NCBI RefSeq assembly: GCF_010894475.1
Contig: NZ_JAAIYB010000001.1
Location: 1-63,048, forward strand
Length of the DNA: 63,048 bases
Source of the DNA: Myxococcus vastator
GTDB lineage: Bacteria; Myxococcota; Myxococcia; Myxococcales; Myxococcaceae
Direction: 5' to 3'
Within the stretch, counting starts at the first letter, position 1, and every line of letters starts with the position of its first letter. The notes below the pieces were generated by a model. That model was not told where the DNA came from and did no database searches. It worked only from the letters and a program-made list of their open reading frames with translations. The translations under genes and the position numbers were made by a program. Below, one piece after another: positions 15,928 to 24,497 of this stretch.

Positions 15928-17307
15928 ATGGCCAAGCCCAAGTCCGGGGCCAAGAAGACGACTCCCGCTGGCAAGGCTGGCGCAAAGCCCGCTGCGAAGA
16001 AGAACTCCGCTGCCCGGCTGGATCTGATCAAGAACGCCTCCAAGCGGGCGGCGAAGGCGGCGACGAAATTGGCGAAAGCGGCATCGGACGTAACGAAGGG
16101 GGCCAAGAGCGCGGTGAAGAAGGCCGTGCAGGAGAAGGCCACCGCGAAGAAGGCCGCGCCCGCTGGGAAGACGGCCTCGGCCGCCAAGGCGGCGCCACCG
16201 GCCGCGAAGGCCCCGAAGGCACCTCCGGCGAAGGCGCCTCCCGCGACGAAGTCCGCCGCGGGCGCCAAGACGGGAAAGGCGAGCGCGGTACCCTCCGCTC
16301 CGCCGGTGGAGAGGCCCCGTCCTCGCGCCACCAAGCTCCCGCCCCCGGGCGAGCCGCTCACCAAGCGTGAGATGGAGCAGTTGCTGACGGCCGGCGAAGG
16401 CCGCGGCGTCACGGGCGAGGGCAGCCTCAAGGGCCGCCTGGTGGTCACCAACGACATGCCGCACCTGGTGGTCGTCGGACGCGACAAGCGCGAGCTGACC
16501 TTCCTCCTCCAGGGCCCGGATCAGGAAGTGCTCCCGGCCTACCTGGACCACAAGGTCTCCGTCAGCGGACTGATCCGCAAGACGACCAACCACGCTGGCG
16601 TGGTGGACGTGCGCAAGTACTCGGCGAAGAAGCCGGACGCCGAGGTGGTGGAAGCCACCCCGGTGGAGACAGAGGCGCGGCTGCGCTACCTGTCGCCCGG
16701 CGAGGTCTCCATGGTGACGGCGGCCGGCATGGGCGCGGGCATCAAGGGCTTCGCGGGCGTGCGCGGCAACCTGGAGATGACGGGCGAGGAGTTCGTGCTC
16801 GTCGTGTCCAACGGCGGCACGCGCCAGCAGGTGTCATTCATCATCGAGGGCAAGTTCGCCACCAAGGCCCTGCGCAAGCACGTGGGGCACACGCTCCAGG
16901 TGCAGGGCGTCGTCGACAAGACGTCCGGCTGGGGTGGCCGCATCCACGCGGAGAACGTGGAGCCGCGTCCGTCCGAAGCGCGCGCCGTGTCCCGCGACGA
17001 GATGGAGCTGGTGCACATCGAGGGAGAGGTTCCCGCGTCCGTGGACGTGCGCCTCAACCACGGCCTCACCGTGCGCCTGCCCGAACATCCCGGCTTCACC
17101 TGGGCCATCGAGCCCACGGTGGCCAAGCGCGTGGGCCTGCGCGAAGCCAACTTCGAGCCCGCGCCCGAGGACGGTCCCGGCACCCGCGAGTTCTTCTTCA
17201 CCCCTCGCAACCCGGGCACCTTCGAGGTGGAGTTCTTCCTGGCCAAGGCGCTGTCGCCTGGCCTGGTGGACCGCTCCTTCAAAATCAACGTCACGGTCAA
17301 GCCCTGA
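15928..17307 (+). CDS. Chimeric protein: histone H1-like tail, duplicated beta domain, chagasin-like end
   Basis: A 459-aa protein with AAGGAG upstream of its ATG. Residues 1-~115 are almost only Lys, Ala, Pro, Ser and Thr with AAKK/KAAP repeats, like histone H1 or bacterial H1-like DNA-binding tails. Residues ~150-225 and ~265-340 look like two copies of one ~70-residue beta domain; compare ELTFLLQG...DHKVSVSGLIRKTT with QVSFIIEG...GHTLQVQGVVDKTS. Residues ~365-459 resemble the chagasin/inhibitor I42 fold (GLTVRLPEHPGFTWAIEP, then TREFFFTPRNPGTFEVEFFL). There is no signal peptide, so it is probably cytoplasmic and possibly nucleoid-associated. The function is unknown; the domain links are my reading only. 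It sits 107 bases upstream of rnr. Confidence 0.7.
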   Translation: MAKPKSGAKKTTPAGKAGAKPAAKKNSAARLDLIKNASKRAAKAATKLAKAASDVTKGAKSAVKKAVQEKATAKKAAPAGKTASAAKAAPPAAKAPKAPPAKAPPATKSAAGAKTGKASAVPSAPPVERPRPRATKLPPPGEPLTKREMEQLLTAGEGRGVTGEGSLKGRLVVTNDMPHLVVVGRDKRELTFLLQGPDQEVLPAYLDHKVSVSGLIRKTTNHAGVVDVRKYSAKKPDAEVVEATPVETEARLRYLSPGEVSMVTAAGMGAGIKGFAGVRGNLEMTGEEFVLVVSNGGTRQQVSFIIEGKFATKALRKHVGHTLQVQGVVDKTSGWGGRIHAENVEPRPSEARAVSRDEMELVHIEGEVPASVDVRLNHGLTVRLPEHPGFTWAIEPTVAKRVGLREANFEPAPEDGPGTREFFFTPRNPGTFEVEFFLAKALSPGLVDRSFKINVTVKP

Positions 17308-17312
17308 GGGGC

Positions 17313-17341
17313 GCCGCCCGGAGCAGGTTCCGGGGGGCGGC
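17313..17341 (+). terminator. Bulged hairpin between the H1-like gene and rnr
   Basis: GCCGCCCGGA pairs with TCCGGG...CGGC with a three-G bulge and a six-base loop, just after the stop at 17307. It could terminate or attenuate read-through into rnr. Confidence 0.4.
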
Positions 17342-17414
17342 CGGTCGCCGGGGGGTTCCCGTTCGGCCGCTTCGGGCTTACCCGTTCCCGTAGCGGCCGA
17401 GCCGCGACCCCACC

Positions 17415-20400
17415 GTGAGCCTTTCTCCAGAACACCTCAAGCAGATCCTCTCTGACGCAGACCACCCGCTGGGCATCAAGGAGCTCCTCCGGCTCGCGGG
17501 CCTGCACCCTGGACAACAGACGGAGCTCAAGCGCGCCCTGCGCGAGCTCGTCCGTCAGGGCGACATCCTCAAGGACGGCAAGCGCTTCGTGCCCCGGCAG
17601 CCGTCACGGCGCGAAACCGACGTGCGTGCAAAGGAGCAGGGCGCTCCCGATGCCTGGCGTCAGCGCGGCGTCGAAGGGCCCCCCGAAGGCGGTCCGAATC
17701 GAGGGCCACGGCAGGCCGGACCGCGTGCGGCGGGCCCTGGCGGCTTCGCGGGCCGTCGGCCTGAGCCGGGGGCGCGCGGCAAGCGCGCGGGTTGGCAGGA
17801 GCGGGGCCCGGGGAGTGATCGCCGGGGCGCCTCGAAGCACGGAGGGGGCTTCCGACAGGAGCGGGCGCAGTGGCCCGGCCGCCGGGGCAGCGCCAGCGAG
17901 GCCGAAGGTGATGGCCTGCTGGAAGGCATCCTCCACGTCCACCGGGATGGCTTCGGCTTCGTGCATCCGCTGTCGGCCGAAGGAGGGGACAACGTCTTCC
18001 TGCCGCCGCACGAGGCCCAGCGCGCGCTCGACAATGACCGGGTGGTGGTGGCTGTCTCGGGGCGGCCTCCGCGCCTGGAGGGCCGGATCATCCGGGTGGT
18101 GCAGCGCCGTCGCGAGCTGGCGGTGGGCACCTACGTCGTGAAGGGCCGCTACGCCGTGGTGTACCCCACGGATTCGAGCCTGCCCGGCCCCATCCGCGTG
18201 CCGCTGACGCAGATGGCGCGCGAGGGGGACCTGGTCAAGGTCCAGCTGGGCATCGGTGCCCAGATGCTGGACCCGGACCGGGGGCTGCACGGCGAGGTGG
18301 CCGGCTCCCTGGGCAAGCCCGGCACGCCGAGCTCCGAGGTGCTGGGCGTCGCCTACTCGCAGGGCTTCTCCGACGAGTTCCCGCCGGAGGTCATGGGCGA
18401 GGCGGACCGCTACGCGGTGACGGTGTCGGAGGAAGAGGCCCGCGGCGAGGACCGGCGCGACCTGCGCGCCATGCCCCTCATCACCATCGACGGTGAGGAC
18501 GCGCGCGACTTCGACGACGCTGTCTACGTGGAGGAGCGCGCGGACGGGTGGCGGCTGGTGGTGGCCATCGCGGACGTGACGCACTACGTGTGGGAAGGCA
18601 GCGCGCTCAACACGGAGGCGCTGCGGCGCGCCACGTCCGTGTACCTGCCGGACCGGGTGCTGCCCATGCTGCCGGAGCGGCTGAGCAACGGCATCTGCTC
18701 CCTGCGCCCGGACGAGGACCGGCTGTGCATGGTGGCGGACCTGACGTTCGACCGCCGGGGCCACCGCCGCTCCTACGACTTGTATCCGGCGGTGATGCGC
18801 AGCGTCGCGCGGTGCACGTACAACGAGGTGCAGGACGTCCTCGACGGCAAGGACGTGCCGCACCGCAACGCGCACAAGCCCCACTTCGAGCGGCTGATGT
18901 CGCTGGCCCGCGCGCTGATGAAGATGCGCAAGGAGCGCGGCGCCATCGACTTCGACCTGCCCGAGCACAAGGTGGTGCTGGACGAGGAAGGCCTGCCCGC
19001 GCGCATGGACAAGCGCGAGCGCAAGGACAGCCACCGGCTCATCGAGGAATGCATGCTCGCCGCCAACGAGGCGGTGGCGACCTTCTTCCAGGACGAGGGC
19101 CTGCCCACGGTGTACCGGTTCCACGGCGAGCCGGACCCGGAGAAGCTGGCCACCTTCGCCGCGCTGGCGGAGGCCTATGGCTTCAAGATGCGCGTCGAGG
19201 ACGGCGTGTCGTCGAAGGAGCTGGATGCCTTCGTCAGCCAGCTCCAGGGCCACCCGGAGCAGCGGGCGCTGAACCAGCTCCTGCTGCGCTCCATGATGCA
19301 GGCCGTGTACACGTCGTCGCGCGTGGGCCACTACGGCCTGGCCGCCGAGCACTACCTGCACTTCACGTCGCCCATCCGCCGCTACCCGGACCTGCTGGTG
19401 CACCGGCTGCTCAAGGCGCACTGGGCGCGGAAGGGGCGCAAGCCAACCCCGTCGATGCTGGAGCGCGAGGAGGACCAGCTCGAGGACATGTCCGCGCAGT
19501 GCTCCGAGCGCGAGCGCGCGGCGATGCAGGTCGAGCGGGAGGTGGTGTCCTTCTACGCGTGCCTGTTGATGAAGGACCGCGTGGGCGAGGAGTTCGCCGC
19601 CACCGTGGCGGCCATCACCGACTTCGGCTTCTTCGTCGAGCTGGACGAGGTGCACGTCGAAGGCCTGGTGAAGGCGGAGACGCTGGGGCCGGGGGCGAAG
19701 CTGGACAAGCTGACGCACTCCCTGGTGTACGCGAATGGCCGCCGGGTGCGCGTGGGACAGAAGCTGCGGGTGCGGCTGACGTCCGTGAACGTGACGGCGA
19801 AGAAGATCGACTTCGAGGCGCTCCAGTTCGAGGGCGAGGCGCTGCTGACCCGTGTCGCGACTCGGGGCGAGCAGCCGCAGCGGCGTCGGGCGTGGACGGC
19901 CGAGGCGCCACCGCGCCGCGAGCGGGATGAGCGGCGGGAGCGGGCAGGGCGCCCGGGCCGCCGCGAACACGAAGCCGCCGCGGGCCGGGGCGCGCCCGCG
20001 CCCCAGGAGCCTCGCGAGGAGACAGGCTCGGGACGTCCCCGTGGGCGCTTCTCCCGCGAGGGCCGTCGTGAGGAGGCCGCACCGCACCGGAAGGAGCCTC
20101 GGTTCCCGCCCAGGGCACCGGAAGGACAGGAGCCTCCACGCTCCGAGTCGCCCGCGTGGCCCAAGCGCAGGACGTTCATCCGCCCGGAGCCGCAGGCACC
20201 GGCGCCTGTGTCCGCCGAAACGGCCGAGCCGCTTCCGCCCGAAGCGCCTCCCGCGCCCGCGCCATGGGAAGTGCCGACAGGGGATGACGCCGCCCGGTCT
20301 CCGCACCCGGGGTTCGACCGGATTCGCGCGTTGGCGTCCCAGCGTCAGCCTGGGCCCGAAGCCCGAGGCGCCTCCCACGGCCGGTCGTTCCAGAAGCAGA

Positions 20401-21044
20401 AGCCGCGGGGCGGACCGGGACCCCGGTTCCCCGCGCCCAAGCCCAGGGGCGAGTCCGAGGACGACAAGGCCTTCTCGATGGAGCCCCCGCGCCCTGCTCA
20501 GCCCGAGGCGCCCGTCGAAGCGCCCCAGCGGGCCCACGACAAGCCCGTGACGGCGGCGCCCCTGCAGACGGCGCCGGAGCCCGTCCGGGCCGCGCCTGAG
20601 CGGGCCCACGACAAGCCCGTGACGGAGGCGCCCCCGCAGACGACGCCGGAGCCCGTTCGGGCCGCGCCTGTGGCCGTTGAGACGCCCGCGCCCGCCGAGG
20701 CTGCGTCCGCGGTGGCCGCGCCGAAGCGGAAGGCGACGCGGAAGAAGGCCGTGGTGAAGGCGGCGCGGCCCCCCGCGCGGAAGAAGACCCCGGCTGGAAG
20801 CGCCAGGAAGGCCACCGCCAAGAAGGCCAAGAAGGCCGAGAAGCCCAAGAAGGCCACGGCCAAGGCGAAGAAGGCCGTGCCTGCTCGGGCGGCGAAGGCC
20901 ACCAAGGTGGCCGCGTCCAAGCCGAAGGCGAAGGCGCCGTCGAAGAAGGCCGCGAAGCCGTCCGTGGCGCGCGCCGCGAAGTCAGCGAAGGCTTCGGGGA
21001 CCGCCGCGAAGAAGAAGGCGCCTTCGGGGCGCAAGAAGCGCTGA
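17415..21044 (+). CDS. rnr: Ribonuclease R with long basic C-terminal extension
   Basis: 1209 aa, against about 800 for typical RNase R, a processive 3'-5' exoribonuclease. Residues ~1-60 form a winged-helix domain; ~65-170 is an Arg/Gly-rich linker. A cold-shock domain follows (HVHRDGFGFVHPL). The RNB catalytic domain carries TIDGEDARDFDDAV (Mg-binding Asp cluster, ~residues 355-370), PMLPERLSNGICSL and FTSPIRRYPDL. An S1 domain lies near ~720-800 (ITDFGFFVELDEVHVEGLV). The extra ~390 residues are disordered: Arg/Glu/Pro-rich, then two 24-residue repeats, then a Lys/Ala-rich H1-like tail ending in GRKKR. GTG start at 17415. The enzyme assignment is firm; the tail's role (RNA or ribosome binding) is inferred. 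Confidence 0.95.
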   Translation: MSLSPEHLKQILSDADHPLGIKELLRLAGLHPGQQTELKRALRELVRQGDILKDGKRFVPRQPSRRETDVRAKEQGAPDAWRQRGVEGPPEGGPNRGPRQAGPRAAGPGGFAGRRPEPGARGKRAGWQERGPGSDRRGASKHGGGFRQERAQWPGRRGSASEAEGDGLLEGILHVHRDGFGFVHPLSAEGGDNVFLPPHEAQRALDNDRVVVAVSGRPPRLEGRIIRVVQRRRELAVGTYVVKGRYAVVYPTDSSLPGPIRVPLTQMAREGDLVKVQLGIGAQMLDPDRGLHGEVAGSLGKPGTPSSEVLGVAYSQGFSDEFPPEVMGEADRYAVTVSEEEARGEDRRDLRAMPLITIDGEDARDFDDAVYVEERADGWRLVVAIADVTHYVWEGSALNTEALRRATSVYLPDRVLPMLPERLSNGICSLRPDEDRLCMVADLTFDRRGHRRSYDLYPAVMRSVARCTYNEVQDVLDGKDVPHRNAHKPHFERLMSLARALMKMRKERGAIDFDLPEHKVVLDEEGLPARMDKRERKDSHRLIEECMLAANEAVATFFQDEGLPTVYRFHGEPDPEKLATFAALAEAYGFKMRVEDGVSSKELDAFVSQLQGHPEQRALNQLLLRSMMQAVYTSSRVGHYGLAAEHYLHFTSPIRRYPDLLVHRLLKAHWARKGRKPTPSMLEREEDQLEDMSAQCSERERAAMQVEREVVSFYACLLMKDRVGEEFAATVAAITDFGFFVELDEVHVEGLVKAETLGPGAKLDKLTHSLVYANGRRVRVGQKLRVRLTSVNVTAKKIDFEALQFEGEALLTRVATRGEQPQRRRAWTAEAPPRRERDERRERAGRPGRREHEAAAGRGAPAPQEPREETGSGRPRGRFSREGRREEAAPHRKEPRFPPRAPEGQEPPRSESPAWPKRRTFIRPEPQAPAPVSAETAEPLPPEAPPAPAPWEVPTGDDAARSPHPGFDRIRALASQRQPGPEARGASHGRSFQKQKPRGGPGPRFPAPKPRGESEDDKAFSMEPPRPAQPEAPVEAPQRAHDKPVTAAPLQTAPEPVRAAPERAHDKPVTEAPPQTTPEPVRAAPVAVETPAPAEAASAVAAPKRKATRKKAVVKAARPPARKKTPAGSARKATAKKAKKAEKPKKATAKAKKAVPARAAKATKVAASKPKAKAPSKKAAKPSVARAAKSAKASGTAAKKKAPSGRKKR
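20529..20672 (+). repeat. Two 72-bp tandem repeats inside rnr
   Basis: The segment beginning CGGGCCCACGACAAG recurs exactly 72 bases later, encoding two near-identical 24-residue units (RAHDKPVT, QT.PEPVRAAP). It lies in the disordered tail and is in frame, so copy number could vary without breaking the protein. Confidence 0.85.
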
Positions 21045-21050
21045 GACCGA

Positions 21051-21078
21051 CGCGGGCCTCATCTTCATGGGGCCCGCG
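21051..21078 (+). terminator. Hairpin after rnr
   Basis: Arms CGCGGGCC and GGCCCGCG (8 bp, perfect) with a 12-base loop, seven bases after the rnr stop and 16 bases before the next GTG. It could terminate rnr or modulate expression of the small membrane protein. Confidence 0.55.
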
Positions 21079-21093
21079 ACTTCAGGAGGCAAC

Positions 21094-21312
21094 GTGAGCG
21101 TCGTCCGGTTGCTGGGTGTCATGCTCGCCATCGCGGGCGCCGTTTTGCTGTGGTCTGGGCTCAAGGCCCGGGACTCGCTCGCGGAGCGGGCCACTGAGTT
21201 GTTCACCGGCCGGAACACGGACCGCACCACGCTGTATCTGGCGGGTGGCGGCGCGGCGTTGGTGGGCGGAATCCTGATGGTGCTCGCGGGCGGAGGCAGG
21301 CGGCGGCGCTAA
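21094..21312 (+). CDS. Small two-helix membrane protein, DUF3185-like
   Basis: 72 aa from the GTG at 21094, preceded by AGGAGG; an upstream ATG at 21067 lies inside the rnr hairpin and has no ribosome site. There are two hydrophobic segments (~residues 3-20, LLGVMLAIAGAVLLWSGL, and ~48-64, LAGGGAALVGGILMVLAG) joined by a polar loop, ending in GGRRRR. Length and layout match the DUF3185 family of short inner-membrane proteins, whose function is unknown. It lies directly after rnr and converges with fghA. Confidence 0.7.
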   Translation: MSVVRLLGVMLAIAGAVLLWSGLKARDSLAERATELFTGRNTDRTTLYLAGGGAALVGGILMVLAGGGRRRR

Positions 21313-21444
21313 GCCGGGCGTCGCGCGGCGAATCGTCGAGCCGCCAGCGCGGTCCTGTTCGATGACGGCGTGGGCCCCGTGGCGACAGTGGACATACGCC
21401 GTCACCGCGCGCACGGGGCTCGAAGCGAAGGACTGGCGTTTCGC

Positions 21445-22296
21445 CTACGCGTTCAGCAGCGCGGCGTGGTGGCGGAGGTGGTCCTCCATGAAGGTGGAGA
21501 CGAAGTAGTAGCCATGGTCGTACCCTTCCTGGATGCGCAGCGTGAGGGGCTGGCCCACCGCGTCGCAGGCCTCGCGCAGCAGCTCCGGCCGGAGCTGTTC
21601 CGCGAGGAACTTGTCCGTCGTTCCCTGGTCCACCAGCAGCGGTGGCAGGCGGACCTTGCTGGACCGCAGCAGCTCCGTGGCGTCGTAGTCCCGCCAAGCC
21701 TCCTGATTGTCGCCCAGGTAGCCGGTGAAGGCCTTCTGGCCCCAGGGCACGCGCATGGGCGCGGCGATGGGCGCGAACGCGGACACGGAGCGGTAGCGCC
21801 CCGGGTTGCGCAGCGCCGTCACCAACGCGCCGTGGCCGCCCATGGAGTGCCCGAAGATGCCCTCACGGTCCGCCTGGGCGGGGAAGTGCGCGGCGATGAG
21901 CGCCGGCAGCTCCCGGGTGATGTACGTCCCCATGCGGTAGCGCGCCGACCACGGCTGCTGCGTGGCATCCAGGTAGAAGCCCGCACCCACGCCGAAGTCC
22001 CACGACGCCTCCTCGCCCGCATAGCCCGCGCCACGCGGACTGGTGTCCGGGGCCACCAGCATCAGCCCCAGCTCCGCGGCCACGCGCTGGGCGCCGCCCT
22101 TGATGAGGAAGGTCTCCTCGGTGCACGTGAGCCCGGCGAGGTAGTAGAGCACCGGCACCTTCCGCTCCCGCGCCTGGGGCGGAGCGAAGATGCCGAAGCG
22201 CATGTCGCCGCCGCACGCCTCGGAGGCATGCCGGTAGAAGCCGACGGTGCCCCCATGGGAGCGGTGCTCGCTCAGCAGGGTGGGGGCCGCCGTCAT
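21445..22296 (-). CDS. fghA: S-formylglutathione hydrolase
   Basis: A 283-aa esterase-D-family alpha/beta hydrolase that cleaves S-formylglutathione to formate and glutathione, the second step of formaldehyde detoxification. The nucleophile elbow is GHSMGGHGAL (Ser in GHSMG), LAGLTCTEETF is the conserved oxyanion/thiol-ester region, and the late catalytic His is in GYDHGYYF. The ATG at 22296 overlaps the adhC stop (ATGA); the longer frame upstream is a shadow of adhC. The pairing with class III alcohol dehydrogenase makes the assignment strong. Confidence 0.95.
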   Translation of the reverse strand: MTAAPTLLSEHRSHGGTVGFYRHASEACGGDMRFGIFAPPQARERKVPVLYYLAGLTCTEETFLIKGGAQRVAAELGLMLVAPDTSPRGAGYAGEEASWDFGVGAGFYLDATQQPWSARYRMGTYITRELPALIAAHFPAQADREGIFGHSMGGHGALVTALRNPGRYRSVSAFAPIAAPMRVPWGQKAFTGYLGDNQEAWRDYDATELLRSSKVRLPPLLVDQGTTDKFLAEQLRPELLREACDAVGQPLTLRIQEGYDHGYYFVSTFMEDHLRHHAALLNA

Positions 22297-23405
22297 GAGT
22301 ACTTCACCACGCTGCGGATGGACTCTCCGCGGTGCATCAGGTCGAAGCCCTTGTTGATGTCCTCGAGCTTCAGCGTGTGGGTGATGAGGTCGTCGACGTT
22401 GATCTTCCCGTTCATGTACCAGTCGACAATCTGTGGCACGTCCGTGCGGCCACGCGCGCCGCCGAAGGCGCTGCCCTTCCACACGCGCCCGGTGACGAGC
22501 TGGAACGGACGGGTGCGGATCTCCTGCCCCGCGCCGGCCACGCCGATGATGATGCTCTCACCCCAGCCGCGGTGGCAGCACTCCAGCGCCTGGCGCATGG
22601 TGTTCACGTTGCCAATGCACTCGAAGCTGTAGTCCGCGCCGCCGCCCGTGAGGTTGACGAGGTACGGCACCAGGTCCTCGCCAAGCTCCTTCGGGTTGAC
22701 GAAGTGGGTGAGGCCGAACTTCTCCGCCATCGCCTTGCGGCCGTTGTTGATGTCCACGCCGACAATCATGTCCGCGCCCACCATGCGGGCCGCCTGCACC
22801 ACGTTCAGGCCGATGCCACCCAGGCCGAACACCACCACCTTGGCGCCGGCCTCCACCTTCGCCGTGTACACGACGGCGCCAATGCCCGTCGTCACGCCGC
22901 AGCCGATGTAGCAGACCTTGTCGAAGGGGGCGTCCTCGCGAATCTTCGCGACGGCGATCTCCGGCAGCACCGTGAACTGCGCGAAGGTGGACGTGCCCAT
23001 GTAGTGGTGCACCGGCTTGCCGTGCAGGCTGAAGCGGCTGGTGCCGTCCGGCATCAGGCCCTTGCCCTGCGTGGCGCGGATGGCCGTGCACAGGTTCGTC
23101 TTCTGGGACAGGCACGACTTACACTGACGGCACTCGGGCGTGTAGAGCGGGATGACGTGGTCGCCCTTCTTCACCGACGTGACGCCGGGCCCCACGTCCA
23201 CGATGATGCCGGCGCCCTCGTGGCCCATGATGGCGGGGAACAACCCCTCCGGATCCTGTCCGGACATGGTGAAGTCATCCGTGTGGCAGAGGCCGGTGGC
23301 CTTCAGCTCGACGAGCACTTCGCCCGCCTTGGGGCCTTCGAGCTGCACCGTTTCGATGCTCAAGGGCTTGCCTGCCTCGAGCGCTACCGCTGCGCGGACG
23401 TCCAT
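22293..23405 (-). CDS. adhC: S-(hydroxymethyl)glutathione dehydrogenase, class III ADH
   Basis: A 370-aa zinc-dependent medium-chain dehydrogenase that oxidises S-hydroxymethylglutathione (formaldehyde adduct) with NAD. Catalytic zinc ligands lie in GLCHTDDF and GHEGAGIIVDVG; structural zinc cysteines lie in CRQCKSCLSQKTNLC; the Rossmann motif is FGLGGIGLNVV. AGGAG lies seven bases before the ATG. It forms a two-gene operon with fghA. Members also act as S-nitrosoglutathione reductases. The set implies that the cell uses glutathione or a similar thiol. Confidence 0.95.
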   Translation of the reverse strand: MDVRAAVALEAGKPLSIETVQLEGPKAGEVLVELKATGLCHTDDFTMSGQDPEGLFPAIMGHEGAGIIVDVGPGVTSVKKGDHVIPLYTPECRQCKSCLSQKTNLCTAIRATQGKGLMPDGTSRFSLHGKPVHHYMGTSTFAQFTVLPEIAVAKIREDAPFDKVCYIGCGVTTGIGAVVYTAKVEAGAKVVVFGLGGIGLNVVQAARMVGADMIVGVDINNGRKAMAEKFGLTHFVNPKELGEDLVPYLVNLTGGGADYSFECIGNVNTMRQALECCHRGWGESIIIGVAGAGQEIRTRPFQLVTGRVWKGSAFGGARGRTDVPQIVDWYMNGKINVDDLITHTLKLEDINKGFDLMHRGESIRSVVKYS

Positions 23406-23564
23406 GGTTCTTCTCCTCGAGTCGTTGAGGCGGCGCAGGTTAGGTCAGCGAGCCCTGGACCGCGGGCCAAAAATTCAGCGGGCCGCCATAGGCTGAAACA
23501 CGAAGGGCCCGGAACCGGCTCGCGGTCCCAGGCCCCTGTGGACTGTCCAGAAGGTCGCGGTGGG

Positions 23565-24350
23565 TTACGGCGCGGGCGCCGCCGCCTTCGCGGCCTTCTG
23601 TGCCTCACCGAACTTCTTCGTCATCTCCGCGAACTGCACCTGGTACGCGTCCATGCGCTTCTGGTGCTCCTCGGCGCGGGCGGTCGCTTCGGCGACGACT
23701 TCCTTGTTCTTCGCGTTCTCAGCCACCTCGGAGAGCGCCATCTCCTTCTGCTGCCGCTCGAACTCCATCAGCCGGCCCATCACCACGCGCTTGTTGAGAT
23801 AGGTGTTGGCGGAGTTGGGGTTGAGGGCGATGACCTGGTCGTAATAGCTGAGCGACTTCTCCAGGGACTCCTTGATGATGGGCGCACCCATGGAGCGGGC
23901 GCCGCCGCGCTGCGCGTAGATCTCCGCGATCCACCCCAGCGACGCCTCGTCCTTCGGCTCCAGCTTGAGGGCCTCGTTGAAGTACTTCTCGGCCTCCTCG
24001 GTGGTGCCGCCGGTCATGTGCATGCTGGCCAGCGTCCGGTAGATCTCCGCCTTCTCCGCGGGCGTCGTCTTGAACTCGCCCATCTTCAGGACGGCCTCGG
24101 AGGCCTCGTTCATCTGCCCCAGCTGCATGTGGGCGAAGGCCTTCTTCTCCCAGACCTTCTCCTGCTTGGGGTCCGCCTGGAGCGACAGCGCGTAGGCCGC
24201 GGCGGCTTCCTTGAACTCCTTCTTGCTCAGGTGGTTGGTGCCGGCGATGCGGTGCTTCTTCGCGGTGTCGTCCTCGGCCTTACACCCGACGACGGCACCA
24301 CCCAGCGCGAGCGCTCCGACCAGCAGACCGACTTTTCCCAGGCGCTTCAT
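23565..24350 (-). CDS. TPR-containing lipoprotein
   Basis: 261 aa from the ATG at 24350 (MKRLGKVGLL); the longer frame adds an unlikely N-terminus. Residues 1-23 form a lipoprotein signal ending in VVGC, so the mature protein should be lipid-anchored at Cys23. Residues ~35-190 carry about four TPR-type helix pairs (AYALSLQADPKQEKVW, YFNEALKLEPKDEASLG, VIALNPNSANTYLNKR). A charged, Ala/Lys/Glu-rich coiled-coil-like tail follows (~205-255). TPR lipoproteins often serve as assembly factors, but the partner is not evident. It has no close operon neighbour: 159 bases separate it from adhC and 147 from the next gene. Confidence 0.8.
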   Translation of the reverse strand: MKRLGKVGLLVGALALGGAVVGCKAEDDTAKKHRIAGTNHLSKKEFKEAAAAYALSLQADPKQEKVWEKKAFAHMQLGQMNEASEAVLKMGEFKTTPAEKAEIYRTLASMHMTGGTTEEAEKYFNEALKLEPKDEASLGWIAEIYAQRGGARSMGAPIIKESLEKSLSYYDQVIALNPNSANTYLNKRVVMGRLMEFERQQKEMALSEVAENAKNKEVVAEATARAEEHQKRMDAYQVQFAEMTKKFGEAQKAAKAAAPAP

Positions 24351-24448
24351 ATGTGTGCCTCTCAAGATTTTTGGAGGACCCACCCTACGGGTCCTGATTT
24401 GGCGGGGAGCATACCCGAAGTCAGGCCGCCGGGGCCCTTCGCCCGATG

Positions 24449-24470
24449 GCCTGCTCCCCGGTGAGCAGGC
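24449..24470 (-). terminator. Hairpin after the metallophosphoesterase gene
   Basis: Arms GCCTGCTC and GAGCAGGC (8 bp, perfect) with a six-base loop, 28 bases beyond the stop of the minus-strand gene at 24498. A second, smaller hairpin (arms AGGACCC/GGGTCCT) lies at 24375-24395, just upstream of the TPR lipoprotein gene. Confidence 0.55.
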
Positions 24471-24497
24471 AGGCCGCGCACCGGATGTCCCGGTGCG

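Noticed and set aside
17604-20609. Open minus-strand frame of ~1000 codons opposite rnr
   Set aside because: RNase R on the plus strand has every catalytic motif; the reverse frame is low-complexity His/Arg/Val text, a GC-skew artefact.
23462-23484. Direct repeat GCGGGCC between the TPR lipoprotein and adhC genes
   Set aside because: It is short, all G/C and easily arises by chance in this base composition; no symmetry or promoter spacing supports a site.
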